Positions 1-8,524 of a stretch of 64,000 bases of DNA are shown here, piece after piece. The DNA comes from Thalassovita litoralis (lineage in GTDB: Bacteria; Pseudomonadota; Alphaproteobacteria; Rhodobacterales; Rhodobacteraceae). The notes beneath the pieces are model-generated. The model was not told the DNA's origin. It did not search any database and was given only the letters and a program-made list of their open reading frames with translations. The stretch spans positions 410,111 to 474,110 of the forward strand of contig NZ_FXTO01000001.1 in the NCBI RefSeq assembly GCF_900182725.1, written 5' to 3'. Position numbers and translations under genes: made by a program. Each line of letters opens with the position of its first letter. The stretch's first letter is position 1.

Positions 1-1
1 C

Positions 2-634
2 GTCTTTCCGCAGGCGAAAATCGTTGCGGATACCGATGTGCTGGATTTGGAACCCGAAGCCTATGATCTGGTGATCCACGCGCTGTCCCTGCATTGGGCC
101 AGCGATCCGGTTGGGCAATTGATCCAGTCGCGCCGCGCCCTGCAACCGGACGGGTTGTTTCTGGCCGGAATGTTCGGCGGGCAAACCCTGCATCAATTAC
201 GCACCGCGCTGGCCGAGGCCGAATCGCGTGTGACGGGCGGCCTGTCCCCCCGCGTGGCACCAATGGCTGAAATACGCGATCTGGGTGGGTTGTTACAGCG
301 GGCAGGGCTCGCGCTGCCGGTGGCTGATGCGCTGCCGCTGACTGTCAGTTACCAATCTGCATGGCATTTGATGCGCGATCTGCGGGCCATGGGCGAAGGC
401 AATGCGCTGTCGGCCCGCTTGCGTCACCCCACCCGGCGCAGCGTTATCCAGACTGCCGCCGATATTTACGCCGACAGCTTTGGTGAAGATGGGCGTATCC
501 CAGCCACGTTCGAGATGATTTTCCTGCTGGGATGGGCACCGGATGACAGCCAACCCAAACCGCTGCGCCCCGGTTCAGCCGTATCCCGGCTGGCGGATGC
601 GCTTGGCACCAAGGAAATCAAGCTACCGGATTGA
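2..634 (+). CDS. SAM-dependent methyltransferase, NDUFAF5/BioC-like (5' end outside window)
   Basis: The reading frame is open from the first bases of the window, so the N-terminus with the SAM-binding glycine loop is missing. What remains starts before the class I methyltransferase strand 4 motif (EAYDLVIHALSLHW) and continues through a helix and strand typical of this fold (ALQPDGLFLAGMFGG). The 'DLRAMGEGNAL' segment resembles bacterial relatives of the mitochondrial complex I assembly factor NDUFAF5 and of BioC. Substrate is not decidable from this part. It is followed 57 bp later by hemH on the same strand. Family assignment is good; specific function is open. Confidence 0.8.
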   Translation, partial: VFPQAKIVADTDVLDLEPEAYDLVIHALSLHWASDPVGQLIQSRRALQPDGLFLAGMFGGQTLHQLRTALAEAESRVTGGLSPRVAPMAEIRDLGGLLQRAGLALPVADALPLTVSYQSAWHLMRDLRAMGEGNALSARLRHPTRRSVIQTAADIYADSFGEDGRIPATFEMIFLLGWAPDDSQPKPLRPGSAVSRLADALGTKEIKLPD

Positions 635-691
635 CCTGTGGGGGGATGCCCTTATGTCGGTTCTCAATACGCAGAAACGGAATATGACACG

Positions 692-1744
692 ATGACGGAC
701 CACGCGACTTGCCCGGCACATGCCCCGGCGGATCACCCGAAAATCCCGGCGGAAAAGGTTGGCGTTCTGATTGCCAATCTGGGAACACCGGATGACACCG
801 ACTATTGGTCGATGCGGCGTTATCTAAGCGAATTTCTGTCGGATAAGCGGGTGATCGACTATCCGTCATGGAAATGGCAACCGCTTCTGCAACTGATCAT
901 TCTGTCCAAACGCCCCTTTGCCAGCGGCGCGGCGTACAGGTCCATCTGGAACACGGAAAAGAACGAAAGCCCGCTGATGACCATCACGCGGGACCAGACG
1001 CAGGCATTGGCTGCAACGCTGGCTGATCGGTACGGCGATACCGTCATGGTGGATTTCTGTATGCGCTACGGCAACCCATCAACCGATTCTAAAGTTCAGA
1101 AAATGGTCGCCGCAGGATGCACCAAAATCCTGTTTTTCCCGCTGTATCCGCAATATGCCGGGGCCACGTCGGCCACCGCAAACGATCAATTTTTCCGCGC
1201 CCTGATGAAGGAAAAATGGCAGCCTGCGGTTCGCACTGTTCCTGCCTATTTTGACGATCCCGCTTATGTGGATGCGTTGGCCCAATCTGTCGAACGCGCC
1301 TATGCCAATGCGGAAAAACGCCCCGATATTCTGGTTGTATCCTATCATGGGATGCCAAAACGGTATCTGATGGAAGGCGACCCTTATCATTGCCAATGCC
1401 AGAAATCGACGCGACTGCTAAAGGAGCGTCTGGGCTGGGATGACACGCAGATCACCACCACATTCCAATCCGTGTTCGGCCCCGAAGAATGGCTACGCCC
1501 CTACACCGTGGATCATGTGGCCGATCTGGCCCGGCAGGGGAAAAAGAACATCGCGGTCATTGCCCCGGCGTTTTCCGCCGATTGCATCGAAACGCTGGAA
1601 GAGATCAACGAAGAAATCCGCGAAAGTTTTGAACATGCGGGCGGGGAAAGCTTTACCTATATCCCCTGCCTGAACGACGAACCCGCCCATATCGCAGCAC
1701 TGGCCGGTGTGGTGGAACGCAACCTGAAGGGCTGGCTGGATTAA
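692..1744 (+). CDS. hemH: Ferrochelatase
   Basis: Inserts Fe(II) into protoporphyrin IX, the last step of protoheme synthesis. The 350-residue product shows the family start 'VGVLIANLGTPD', the metal-site histidine in 'VVSYHGMPKRY' (about residue 219) and the acidic segment 'SADCIETLEEI' near the C-terminus, all expected for ferrochelatase. I chose the ATG at 692: upstream in-frame GTG codons would add an unconserved leader, and 350 residues is the normal length. A strong hairpin follows the gene at 1785-1806. Heme demand fits the redox regulators and the heme-type receptor elsewhere in the window, but no operon with other hem genes is seen here. Confidence 0.95.
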   Translation: MTDHATCPAHAPADHPKIPAEKVGVLIANLGTPDDTDYWSMRRYLSEFLSDKRVIDYPSWKWQPLLQLIILSKRPFASGAAYRSIWNTEKNESPLMTITRDQTQALAATLADRYGDTVMVDFCMRYGNPSTDSKVQKMVAAGCTKILFFPLYPQYAGATSATANDQFFRALMKEKWQPAVRTVPAYFDDPAYVDALAQSVERAYANAEKRPDILVVSYHGMPKRYLMEGDPYHCQCQKSTRLLKERLGWDDTQITTTFQSVFGPEEWLRPYTVDHVADLARQGKKNIAVIAPAFSADCIETLEEINEEIRESFEHAGGESFTYIPCLNDEPAHIAALAGVVERNLKGWLD

Positions 1745-1776
1745 TCCAGCCCCCTGCCCGGCAAATGTTCTGAAAT

Positions 1777-1810
1777 AAAAAAAAGGCGGTGGATTGCTCC
1801 ACCGCCTTTT
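1777..1810. terminator. Bidirectional intrinsic terminator
   Basis: A 9-bp perfect stem (GGCGGTGGA / TCCACCGCC, 1785-1806) with a TTGC loop has an A-run before it and TTTT after it. It can therefore stop transcription of hemH on the plus strand and of the small convergent gene on the minus strand. Confidence 0.85.
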
Positions 1811-1835
1811 CCTGTTTCAAACCAAACTAATGGAA

Positions 1836-2018
1836 TTAGTCGGCTGCAACGGCTGCGATCACGGCCAGGATGATCAGCGGAACCAGAACACCACCAGCAG
1901 ACGAGCTGGAAGCTTCTTCCACGATCACCGGAGCTTCGATTACCGGCTCGGCCATGTTGCCAGCGAAAGCGGTCGAAGCAGCGGCGGTCAGAGCAGCAGC
2001 GAGAACGAGTTTTTTCAT
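1836..2018 (-). CDS. Small secreted or membrane protein, unknown function
   Basis: A 60-residue product with a clear signal peptide (MKKLVLAAALTAAASTAFA, cleavage after about residue 19), a short acidic proline-containing segment (about 20-34), a serine run, and a hydrophobic C-terminal helix ending in Ala/Asp (about 40-58). The start is fixed by a strong GGAGG ribosome site just upstream of the ATG at 2018. It would sit in the inner membrane with a short periplasmic part, or be a small exported peptide. I do not recognise a named family; similar signal-plus-C-terminal-helix miniproteins are common in Rhodobacterales. It shares a terminator with hemH. Confidence 0.75.
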   Translation of the reverse strand: MKKLVLAAALTAAASTAFAGNMAEPVIEAPVIVEEASSSSAGGVLVPLIILAVIAAVAAD

Positions 2019-2158
2019 AGTATCCTCCAGATATTCGCCCACCGCGCACAAAACACGGCAAGCACCCAAGACTTACCTCGTAGCTTTTTCTAATCAGCAA
2101 ACCGAGTCAAATGCAAACGCAAGTTCTCCATGCCCCTGCGTTCACAGCCAAAATGTCG

Positions 2159-2737
2159 TCAAATTAGCAACACTTGCGTGCCTACTTTGGTCAGCCCGAA
2201 AAGTTCGGCGATATGTTCATTGTAAAGACCAATGCAGCCATTGGATGATCTCCGGCCAATCTTGCGCGTGTCGTGAGTGCCGTGAATCCTGTAATAGGTC
2301 CAGCTTAGATACAAAGCATGAGTTCCCAGCGGATTGTTTGGCCCCGGCGGCACGTAATCCGGCCATTCAGGGTTTCTTTCTTTCATCGACGGCGTAGGCC
2401 GCCAATCCGGCCCTTCCACCTTGCGCACCACATGGGTACGCCCCCGGCGGGTCAGATCATCCGTCAGCGGCACAGAAGACGGATACAGTTTATAAACCGA
2501 CTCGTCCTCGGACCAGAAATGCAGCGCCCGCGAATCGATATCCACCAGAACGGCACCGTTTTTCAGGTTGCTGAAGTAGGGTTTCCAATCCAAAGACCGG
2601 AAACTGGAAATATTCCGCCGAACGGCCTGACTCAGGTCGCGTTCCACTTCGACGGTATGCGCCCCGTCGACATCCAACGCCAGCGCAGGCGTGCCAAACA
2701 GTGCCGCGCCCCCAGCCAAAAAATGTCTGCGTTTCAT
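2159..2737 (-). CDS. L,D-transpeptidase (YkuD family), Tat-type signal
   Basis: A 192-residue YkuD-fold protein. The catalytic motif is complete: His in 'YRIHGTHDTRKIG' and Ser-x-x-Cys in 'RRSSNGCIGLYN' near the C-terminus. The N-terminus MKRRHFLAGGAALFG carries a twin-arginine motif (RRHFL) followed by a hydrophobic stretch, so export by Tat is likely. Such enzymes form 3-3 crosslinks in peptidoglycan or attach proteins to it. The ATG at 2737 was chosen because it begins the signal sequence. The proline-rich 'YVPPGPNNPLGTHALYLSW' segment is standard for the family. A second YkuD gene lies 0.7 kb away. Confidence 0.92.
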   Translation of the reverse strand: MKRRHFLAGGAALFGTPALALDVDGAHTVEVERDLSQAVRRNISSFRSLDWKPYFSNLKNGAVLVDIDSRALHFWSEDESVYKLYPSSVPLTDDLTRRGRTHVVRKVEGPDWRPTPSMKERNPEWPDYVPPGPNNPLGTHALYLSWTYYRIHGTHDTRKIGRRSSNGCIGLYNEHIAELFGLTKVGTQVLLI

Positions 2738-2929
2738 ATGTATCGCTCCTCGACTAACGCCCAGACGATAACAAGGCGTCACCGTTTACCCGGTTTTTCT
2801 GTCATATTATGGCGCGAAAGCCTCAGTCGCAAATCAAACCCGTGTCAACATCGCAGCTCACGTGGATGTGGGTTTGAATGGCAACGCTACACAGGCTAGA
2901 CCGGACAGGCACTACTGCGGAAGGTCATA

Positions 2930-3442
2930 ATGCTGCGTCTAACGGTTTTACTACTTATCGGCTCTTTGGGTTTGTCTGGCTGTGTGTCAACCAGCCCGCA
3001 CACGCTTGGCCCGGATGGGAAACCCCTGCCGCGCATGTATCGGATTTCGCAAAACGATGTGGGCAAAATTCAGTATCGGATGCTGGATTCTGTCAACGCA
3101 CTGCGGCAGGCGTCCAGCGCATCGCCGCTGGTGTTGGATGGCAAACTGAATGCCGCCGCTGCCACCCATGCACGGGATATGTCGGTGCAGAACCGCCCGT
3201 GGCATTTCGGGTCTGACGGCTCCTCCCCCTTGGATCGCGTCCGCCGCGTCGGATACGAGGGGATGCTGATCGGCGAAAACATTTCGGAAACCTATGAAAC
3301 CGAACTGGAAACACTGTCCGCATGGATGGAACAGGAAGATACCCGCCGCGTGATCCTTGACCCCGCCGCAACCAAATTGGGCTTTTCGTGGTTTCAGGAA
3401 AAAAGCGGCAAGATCTGGTGGACGATGGTCACGGGCAACTAA
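2930..3442 (+). CDS. CAP/SCP-domain lipoprotein
   Basis: A 170-residue protein with a lipoprotein signal (lipobox LSGC, Cys at about 18) and a CAP (cysteine-rich secretory protein, SCP/PR1) domain. Family features are the helix with 'HARDM' at about residue 80, 'HFGSDGSSPLDRV', and 'GENIS' before a 'AWM..ED.R..ILDP' helix and a C-terminal strand 'IWWTMVTG'. These are the usual CAP metal-site His and Glu signatures. The role of bacterial CAP proteins is poorly known. It is flanked on both sides by L,D-transpeptidase genes on the opposite strand, which suggests an envelope context but does not prove a shared pathway. Confidence 0.88.
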   Translation: MLRLTVLLLIGSLGLSGCVSTSPHTLGPDGKPLPRMYRISQNDVGKIQYRMLDSVNALRQASSASPLVLDGKLNAAAATHARDMSVQNRPWHFGSDGSSPLDRVRRVGYEGMLIGENISETYETELETLSAWMEQEDTRRVILDPAATKLGFSWFQEKSGKIWWTMVTGN

Positions 3443-3454
3443 GCCCGTCCCACC

Positions 3455-3949
3455 TTAGGGATAGATGGAAATCGGTGTGCCGTTACGCACCATTGCATAG
3501 ATATCTTCAATTTCCTTATCGGATACGGCAATACATCCCGCCGTCCAATCACGCCCGCCATCGCGGTATTTGCCGGGGCGGCCGTGGATGAAAATATCAC
3601 CACCGGGGCTTTTTCCAGCAGCCTGCGCACGGGTGCGATCCGCAGTATTCGGATAAGAAATCCCGACAGACAAATGGAATTCACTGTTAGGGTTGCGCCT
3701 GTCGATCCGGTAATGCCCTTCGGGGGTTTTTCCGTCCCCTTCAAAATTCTTATGCCCCACCGGCGCAAAACCCAGCCCGATGTCATAAGATTTCAGCGCC
3801 TTGTCATGGTGCAGCAGGTGCATCTTGCGTTCGCCCTTGAACACCACGACCCGCGTTACCTCGGGGCCGTGATAGGATTTGAACTTGGACGAACACCCGG
3901 CCAGCCCCACCAGAACCAGCCCGATCAACAGGAATTTAACGAAACGCAT
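3455..3949 (-). CDS. L,D-transpeptidase (YkuD family) lipoprotein
   Basis: A 164-residue YkuD-fold protein with an N-terminal lipobox (VGLAGC, about residues 13-18) after a charged start MRFVKF. The catalytic motif is intact: 'IFIHGRPGKYRDGGRDW' supplies the His and 'TAGCIAVSDKEIED' the Ser/Thr-x-x-Cys region. A preceding 'GDGKTPEGHYRIDRRNPNS' strand is typical of ErfK/YbiS/YafK-like members. The ATG at 3949 was chosen because an in-frame extension would run into the rlmD-like gene. It ends 12 bp from the convergent CAP gene. It probably modifies periplasmic peptidoglycan. Confidence 0.9.
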   Translation of the reverse strand: MRFVKFLLIGLVLVGLAGCSSKFKSYHGPEVTRVVVFKGERKMHLLHHDKALKSYDIGLGFAPVGHKNFEGDGKTPEGHYRIDRRNPNSEFHLSVGISYPNTADRTRAQAAGKSPGGDIFIHGRPGKYRDGGRDWTAGCIAVSDKEIEDIYAMVRNGTPISIYP

Positions 3950-4019
3950 CTGCACTGCCCCAACGGTTTTTCCGTTGGATACCGTTTTTTGGGATTCGGC
4001 GGTAGCCCCGCCAAACACC

Positions 4020-5243
4020 TCACGCGGATTTGAGTGTGAACTTGCCCACCAATTCAACATGTGACGACCAGCGGAACTGATCCACCACCTGCACCCAGTC
4101 CAGCGCGTACCCTGCCGCAATCAATAGCTTGGCATCCCGCGCGAATGTCACCGGATTACACGACACAAAAGCGATCACCGGCACACCGGATTGCGCCAGT
4201 TCCGTCACCTGTGCTTCGGCCCCGGCGCGGGGCGGGTCAATCACTGCCGCCCCGAATTTACGCAGCTCATCCGGCAGCAGCGGGCGACGGAACAAATCGC
4301 GGGCTTCGTGTGTGACCCGCTTCAATCCCGGTGTTTCGCGCCATCCCCGGTCCAGCGCGGCCATCATGTCCTTGGATCCTTCGACGGCGTGAACCTCGGC
4401 CCCGCGCGCAATGGGCAGGGCAAAGGTGCCGCATCCGGCGAACAGGTCCACCACCGCATCGCAGCCTTTCACAATTTCTGACACGGCGTCGCGCAGTGCG
4501 GTTTCCCCGTCCTTTGTGGCCTGCAAAAACGCACCCGAAGGCGGCACAACACGAACCCCGCCCAAATTTTGCACCGGGGGATGTCGCATGGCGACGACTT
4601 CATCCTCCCACGCCAGCCGCGCTAATCCGTGTTTTTCCGTCAGCGCCGCCAGATCAATCCGCAGTTGCCCGTCCAGCGGTTTGCCGCCTGTCACCGACAG
4701 GTCCAACCCTGCTTCGGACAGTGTGGCCAGAACCGACAATTCACCTTTTCGGCTGCCGCCTGTTACGGCCAAATCTTCGGCCACCGGAATCGCCCTTAGC
4801 AATGCGGGGTCAAGCAGTTGGCAATCGGGAATCGCCACAATCGTATCCGAGGCCCGCGCGTGAAACCCGGCCATCGCCCCCTTTTTGGTACGCCGCGCCG
4901 AAATGCTGGCCCGCCGCCGCGTCTGCGGGGCCGAGGTTTGGATGGGACGAAACTCTGCCTCGATCCCTTGCGCGCGCAAGGCCTGCCGCACGACCCCGGT
5001 TTTCCAATCTGCCACAAACGCATCCCGCGCGTGCTGTAGCTGACAGCCACCACAGGCTTTGTAATGTTTACACGGCGCAGCCACCCGATCATCGGACGGG
5101 GTGATGATCCGCATATCGACCAGCTTTTGCCCCTCAAGGGTGCCTGTCACCACTTCGCCCGGCAGGGCCAACGGCACGAATACCGGGCCTTCGGCGATCC
5201 CATCGCCCTGATGCCCCAACCGTGTGATCGTGTATTCAGCCAT
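4020..5243 (-). CDS. TrmA/RlmD-family 23S rRNA (uracil-5-)-methyltransferase-like protein
   Basis: A 407-residue RNA m5U methyltransferase. It shows a TRAM-like N-terminal beta domain (1-50), a 4Fe-4S cysteine cluster (C58, C64, C67 in 'CKHYKACGGC', plus a later Cys in 'IPDCQLL'), the SAM site 'VVDLFAGCGTFALPIA', the 'DPPRAGA' motif and the catalytic 'VSCNPVTFARD'. These define the TrmA/RlmC/RlmD family; the cluster argues against TrmA. Whether the target is 23S U1939 (RlmD) or another uridine cannot be told. The ATG at 5243 has a GGGA ribosome site. The CCA-adding enzyme gene ends 11 bp upstream, so the two are likely cotranscribed. Confidence 0.9.
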   Translation of the reverse strand: MAEYTITRLGHQGDGIAEGPVFVPLALPGEVVTGTLEGQKLVDMRIITPSDDRVAAPCKHYKACGGCQLQHARDAFVADWKTGVVRQALRAQGIEAEFRPIQTSAPQTRRRASISARRTKKGAMAGFHARASDTIVAIPDCQLLDPALLRAIPVAEDLAVTGGSRKGELSVLATLSEAGLDLSVTGGKPLDGQLRIDLAALTEKHGLARLAWEDEVVAMRHPPVQNLGGVRVVPPSGAFLQATKDGETALRDAVSEIVKGCDAVVDLFAGCGTFALPIARGAEVHAVEGSKDMMAALDRGWRETPGLKRVTHEARDLFRRPLLPDELRKFGAAVIDPPRAGAEAQVTELAQSGVPVIAFVSCNPVTFARDAKLLIAAGYALDWVQVVDQFRWSSHVELVGKFTLKSA

Positions 5244-5253
5244 CCCGTTTCCC

Positions 5254-6402
5254 TTATCGCCGTGCCAATAGCGCAGCCCGATCCAGGGCAAAGCCTGACT
5301 CGATCCACGCCCGTTCCAGTTCTTTCAATTTCGCGCCCAGTGCTGGGCCAGCGTAATCCGGCATCAAATCCTTGCCGGTCAGCGGAAATTGCACCGCTGC
5401 GGCCTGCGCCAGTTCATCCCGGTTCAGGACCAGCGGCATTTCGAACGCCACGGCGCGCAACAGTGCCACATTCACCGCCATGTCCATTCCCTGACGATAA
5501 GCAATTTCAGGCAGGCTTAGGGTCGTTTCCAGACCTTCGCGCAAATGCGCCAATTCCCGTGCCTGCGCATTGGACAATCGCAAATGTGTGGCCGCCTGAG
5601 CATCCCCCAGACAGGCCAGACGCCGCATAGGCGCGGGGGGTATTCCGCCTTCCAAATGTACCAAAACCGCCAGTTGGGTCGCGTCTGCCCCCGGTAAAAT
5701 CCGGGTCAGCACCCCACAGGCCTGCATCGCCGCCAAGGCCGGGGCCGGATCGGGCGCGGACAGCAATTTGCGCATTTCCGCCCCGATACGTTCCACAGAC
5801 AGTTGCGCCAGACCTTCGGTATTTTCCGCAACAGCGGCCAGCCCCTCGCTGTCCAGCCCTTCGTCCGGGTCGCCATACCATGCGTAAAATCGGAAAAACC
5901 GCAGAATGCGCAGGTAATCCTCGCGGATGCGCTGTTCGGGGTCTTCGATGAAACGCACATGGCGGCGCTGCAAATCCGCCACCCCCTGCCCCAGCGGGTC
6001 CACCACAGTTCCATCAGCCCGTGAATACAGGGCATTCATGGTGAAGTCGCGCCGCTTCGCGTCCTCTTGTATGTCGTCGGAAAAGGCCACGACCGCACGC
6101 CGCCCATCGGTTTCCACATCCCGGCGGAATGTCGTGACCTCGTGCGGGATACCGCCCGACACTACGGTAATCGTACCGTGATCAATCCCGGTTGGCACGG
6201 GCTTCAGCCCCGCCGCTGCCGCCAGTTCCATCACCCGGTCCGGGTGCGCATCGGTGCAGATGTCGATATCCGCCACCCCGGTGCCGATCAGCGCATTGCG
6301 CACGCACCCGCCCACGAAAAAGGCCTGATGCCCGCCTGCCTGAAGCATCGCGCAAACCTTTTGCGTGGCCGGGTCTGTGATCCAGTCGCCGGTGATCCGC
6401 AT
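5254..6402 (-). CDS. CCA tRNA nucleotidyltransferase / poly(A) polymerase family
   Basis: Adds or repairs the 3' CCA of tRNA (or acts as a poly(A) polymerase). The 382-residue protein has the class II nucleotidyltransferase site 'FFVGGCVRNALIG' (about 28-40), the metal pair D45/D47 in 'ADIDICT', the 'AKRRDFTMNALY' motif and 'EDPEQRIREDYLRILRFFRFYAWYG' RNA-binding helices. CCA and poly(A) enzymes are hard to separate by eye; only one such gene is visible here and the CCA role is the usual one in alphaproteobacteria. Its ATG directly abuts the stop codon of the Nudix gene upstream. Confidence 0.9.
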   Translation of the reverse strand: MRITGDWITDPATQKVCAMLQAGGHQAFFVGGCVRNALIGTGVADIDICTDAHPDRVMELAAAAGLKPVPTGIDHGTITVVSGGIPHEVTTFRRDVETDGRRAVVAFSDDIQEDAKRRDFTMNALYSRADGTVVDPLGQGVADLQRRHVRFIEDPEQRIREDYLRILRFFRFYAWYGDPDEGLDSEGLAAVAENTEGLAQLSVERIGAEMRKLLSAPDPAPALAAMQACGVLTRILPGADATQLAVLVHLEGGIPPAPMRRLACLGDAQAATHLRLSNAQARELAHLREGLETTLSLPEIAYRQGMDMAVNVALLRAVAFEMPLVLNRDELAQAAAVQFPLTGKDLMPDYAGPALGAKLKELERAWIESGFALDRAALLARR

Positions 6403-6999
6403 TCAATCCGCCATCCTGTCCGCCAGTCCGCGCAGAACCCGCGCCGTCGCCCCCCAGATGTAATAAGGACCATAAGGCACCGTGAAATAATGCCGCCGCA
6501 TTCCACGCCAGCGCCGCCCCTGCACGGAAAACCGCCCCAAATCCGCGATATGGGACAACGGGACGTAAAACACCTCGTCCACCTCTCCGGGTTCGGGGAT
6601 GGGGGTGAAATCCCCGGTGACGCGGGCCAGAACCGGGGTCATGGTAAACCCGGTCACGGTTTCATGGCTGGGCAGGGTTCCCAGAACCTGCACCATCGCG
6701 GGGTCCAGCCCCACCTCTTCGCGGGCTTCGCGCAGGGCGGCGGCAATCACATCAGCATCGCCTTCGTCCTGCTTTCCACCCGGAAAGGCAATCTGCCCCG
6801 GATGGTGCTTCAGGTGCGAGGCACGTTTGGTCAGGATCACATGCGGTTCGCCGTTGCGCTGGACAAAGGCCACCAACACCCCAGCCGGGCGCAGCTTGCG
6901 CCCTTCTGGAAGTTGTACATCCGGGTTCAGATCGAAATCAGAGGATGACGAACTGGGCCGGGTCAGAGCCTGAATCACACGCGCCAGCGGATCATTCAT
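6403..6999 (-). CDS. Nudix hydrolase, CoA pyrophosphatase type
   Basis: A 198-residue Nudix protein. The Nudix box runs 'GGKQDEGDADVIAAALREA' then 'REEVGL', and it is preceded by 'LTKRASHLKHHPGQIAFPG', the extended motif of the NudL/CoAse group (LLTxR(SA)xxxRxxxGxxxFPGG). Expected activity is splitting of CoA or CoA derivatives into phosphopantetheine and adenosine 3',5'-bisphosphate. The ATG at 6999 overlaps the end of hslO by 8 bp and the stop abuts the CCA gene start, so hslO, this gene, the CCA gene and the rRNA methyltransferase form one operon. Confidence 0.9.
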   Translation of the reverse strand: MNDPLARVIQALTRPSSSSSDFDLNPDVQLPEGRKLRPAGVLVAFVQRNGEPHVILTKRASHLKHHPGQIAFPGGKQDEGDADVIAAALREAREEVGLDPAMVQVLGTLPSHETVTGFTMTPVLARVTGDFTPIPEPGEVDEVFYVPLSHIADLGRFSVQGRRWRGMRRHYFTVPYGPYYIWGATARVLRGLADRMAD

Positions 7000-7990
7000 C
7001 GTCGTCTGCCGCCTTCGTTGCCTCGAACCCCAGCGTCGCCGGATCCAGATCGTAATGCGCGCCACAGAACTGGCAATCCGCCGTCACGCGACCCACGTCA
7101 TTCGTCATCTTCGAGATGTCTTTTTGCGAATAGATCGACATGGTTTGGCGCACCCGGTCTGCCGAACAGGTACAGCCGAACCGGACGGGCTGTGCATCGA
7201 ATACGCGCGGGGCTTCTTCGTGGAACAGACGAACCAACAGATCGGTCGGCGATACCATCGGCCCGATCAGTTCCAGCTCCTCGACTGAATTCAGCAGGAT
7301 ATTCACCCGGTTCCAGTTTTCGGAATCGTCCCCATCCACCAGATCACGGGCGTGCAGCAAACCGCTTTCGCCGGTCGCTTCGTTGCCTTTGGCAAAGGGC
7401 GAAGCTTTGGGCATGTGCTGCAACATTACGCCGCCCGCACGCCAATATTCACCAACGCCCGGTTCCCGCGATTTGCCGAAGCTTAGCGCGAAACGGGTGG
7501 GCAGTTGTTCAGACTGGGCGAAATACGCTTCGGCACAGGCAGCCAGCGATCCGCCCACCAGCGGGGTCAATCCTTGATACGGGGCCATGCCTTTGCCTTG
7601 GTCGATCATAATCGCGAAATAGCCCTTGCCTACCTGATCAAACGGCGCGCCATTGGTCAGACGATCGACGTCATAGCTGGCATAGGCACGAATACGCGCG
7701 GGTTGGCCATCCTCGGTTGGGCCATAATAATCCGTTGCGATCATCCGCACCGGCCCATCCGATTGCACCTGAAGCGACAGCTTCCAGCGCAGTTTGATCG
7801 TTTGGCCGATCAATGCGGTCAGCAGCGCCATTTCAGCGACCAGCGCTTCGACAATGGGGGGGTAATCGTGTTGACGCAACACGCCATCCAACACGCCATC
7901 CAGCCGCGCAACGCGACCGCGAATATCTGAATTGTCCAGCTGGAACGGCAACACAGTGTCGTCCCAAGCAAGCTTATTTCCAACAGTCAT
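6992..7990 (-). CDS. hslO: Hsp33 redox-regulated chaperone
   Basis: Cytoplasmic holdase that is switched on by oxidation. The 332-residue product has the conserved zinc/thiol switch at the C-terminus: C273-x-C275 and C306-x-x-C309, with the 30-residue spacer normal for Hsp33. The N-terminal substrate domain shows 'RGRVARLDGVLDGVLRQHDYP' and 'GQTIKLRWKLSLQVQSDGP'. First gene of the leftward hslO-Nudix-CCA-rlmD-like operon and divergent from a Nudix gene, with an 87-bp space for both promoters. Confidence 0.95.
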   Translation of the reverse strand: MTVGNKLAWDDTVLPFQLDNSDIRGRVARLDGVLDGVLRQHDYPPIVEALVAEMALLTALIGQTIKLRWKLSLQVQSDGPVRMIATDYYGPTEDGQPARIRAYASYDVDRLTNGAPFDQVGKGYFAIMIDQGKGMAPYQGLTPLVGGSLAACAEAYFAQSEQLPTRFALSFGKSREPGVGEYWRAGGVMLQHMPKASPFAKGNEATGESGLLHARDLVDGDDSENWNRVNILLNSVEELELIGPMVSPTDLLVRLFHEEAPRVFDAQPVRFGCTCSADRVRQTMSIYSQKDISKMTNDVGRVTADCQFCGAHYDLDPATLGFEATKAADDDE

Positions 7991-8077
7991 GGGGTTTCCT
8001 TACAGGCCTTGCCTTGGCATACCGCGTCAATATAGGCGTCGCAAGGCATAGACCAAGAGCAACCCAAGAGGCATCCC

Positions 8078-8524
8078 ATGATCAGACGGTTCGGACAGCC
8101 GCCCAAACGCGGGCAAAAATACAAGCTGCGGGCCGGGGCTTATGCGCTGTTGCCCTATCGCGGGGATCTGCTGGTCACGCATCAGGCGCATCCTTGGCCG
8201 GAATATCAGCTACCCGGTGGCGGGATTGATGCAGGGGAATCCCCCACGTCGGCCCTGCACCGCGAAGTGATCGAAGAAACCGGCTGGACGATTTCACGCC
8301 CCCGCCGTGTTGGCGCGTTCCGGCGTTTCACCTTTATGCCGGAATATGAGATTTGGGCGGAAAAGCTGTGTACCATTTACATCGCCCATCCCGTGCGCCA
8401 AATCGCCGATCCGACCGAACCGGGGCATACTGCTGTCTGGATGCCACTGGAACAGGCTGTCGATGTTCTGGGAAATTCTGGGGATCGTCATTTTGCCCAG
8501 ATGTTACAGGGCGGGTGGGTCTGA
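8078..8524 (+). CDS. Nudix hydrolase, substrate unknown
   Basis: A 148-residue single-domain Nudix protein. The box is 'GGGIDAGESPTSALHREV' then 'IEETGW', matching Gx5Ex7REUxEExGU. The N-terminus is basic (RRFGQPPKRGQKYKLR). It has no extra domain that would name the substrate; such proteins range from house-cleaning nucleotide hydrolases to RNA 5' pyrophosphatases, and the trailing 'EPGHTAVWMPLEQAVDVL' is the common C-terminal helix. Its last 21 bp overlap the end of the convergent PP2C-type gene. Confidence 0.85.
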   Translation: MIRRFGQPPKRGQKYKLRAGAYALLPYRGDLLVTHQAHPWPEYQLPGGGIDAGESPTSALHREVIEETGWTISRPRRVGAFRRFTFMPEYEIWAEKLCTIYIAHPVRQIADPTEPGHTAVWMPLEQAVDVLGNSGDRHFAQMLQGGWV

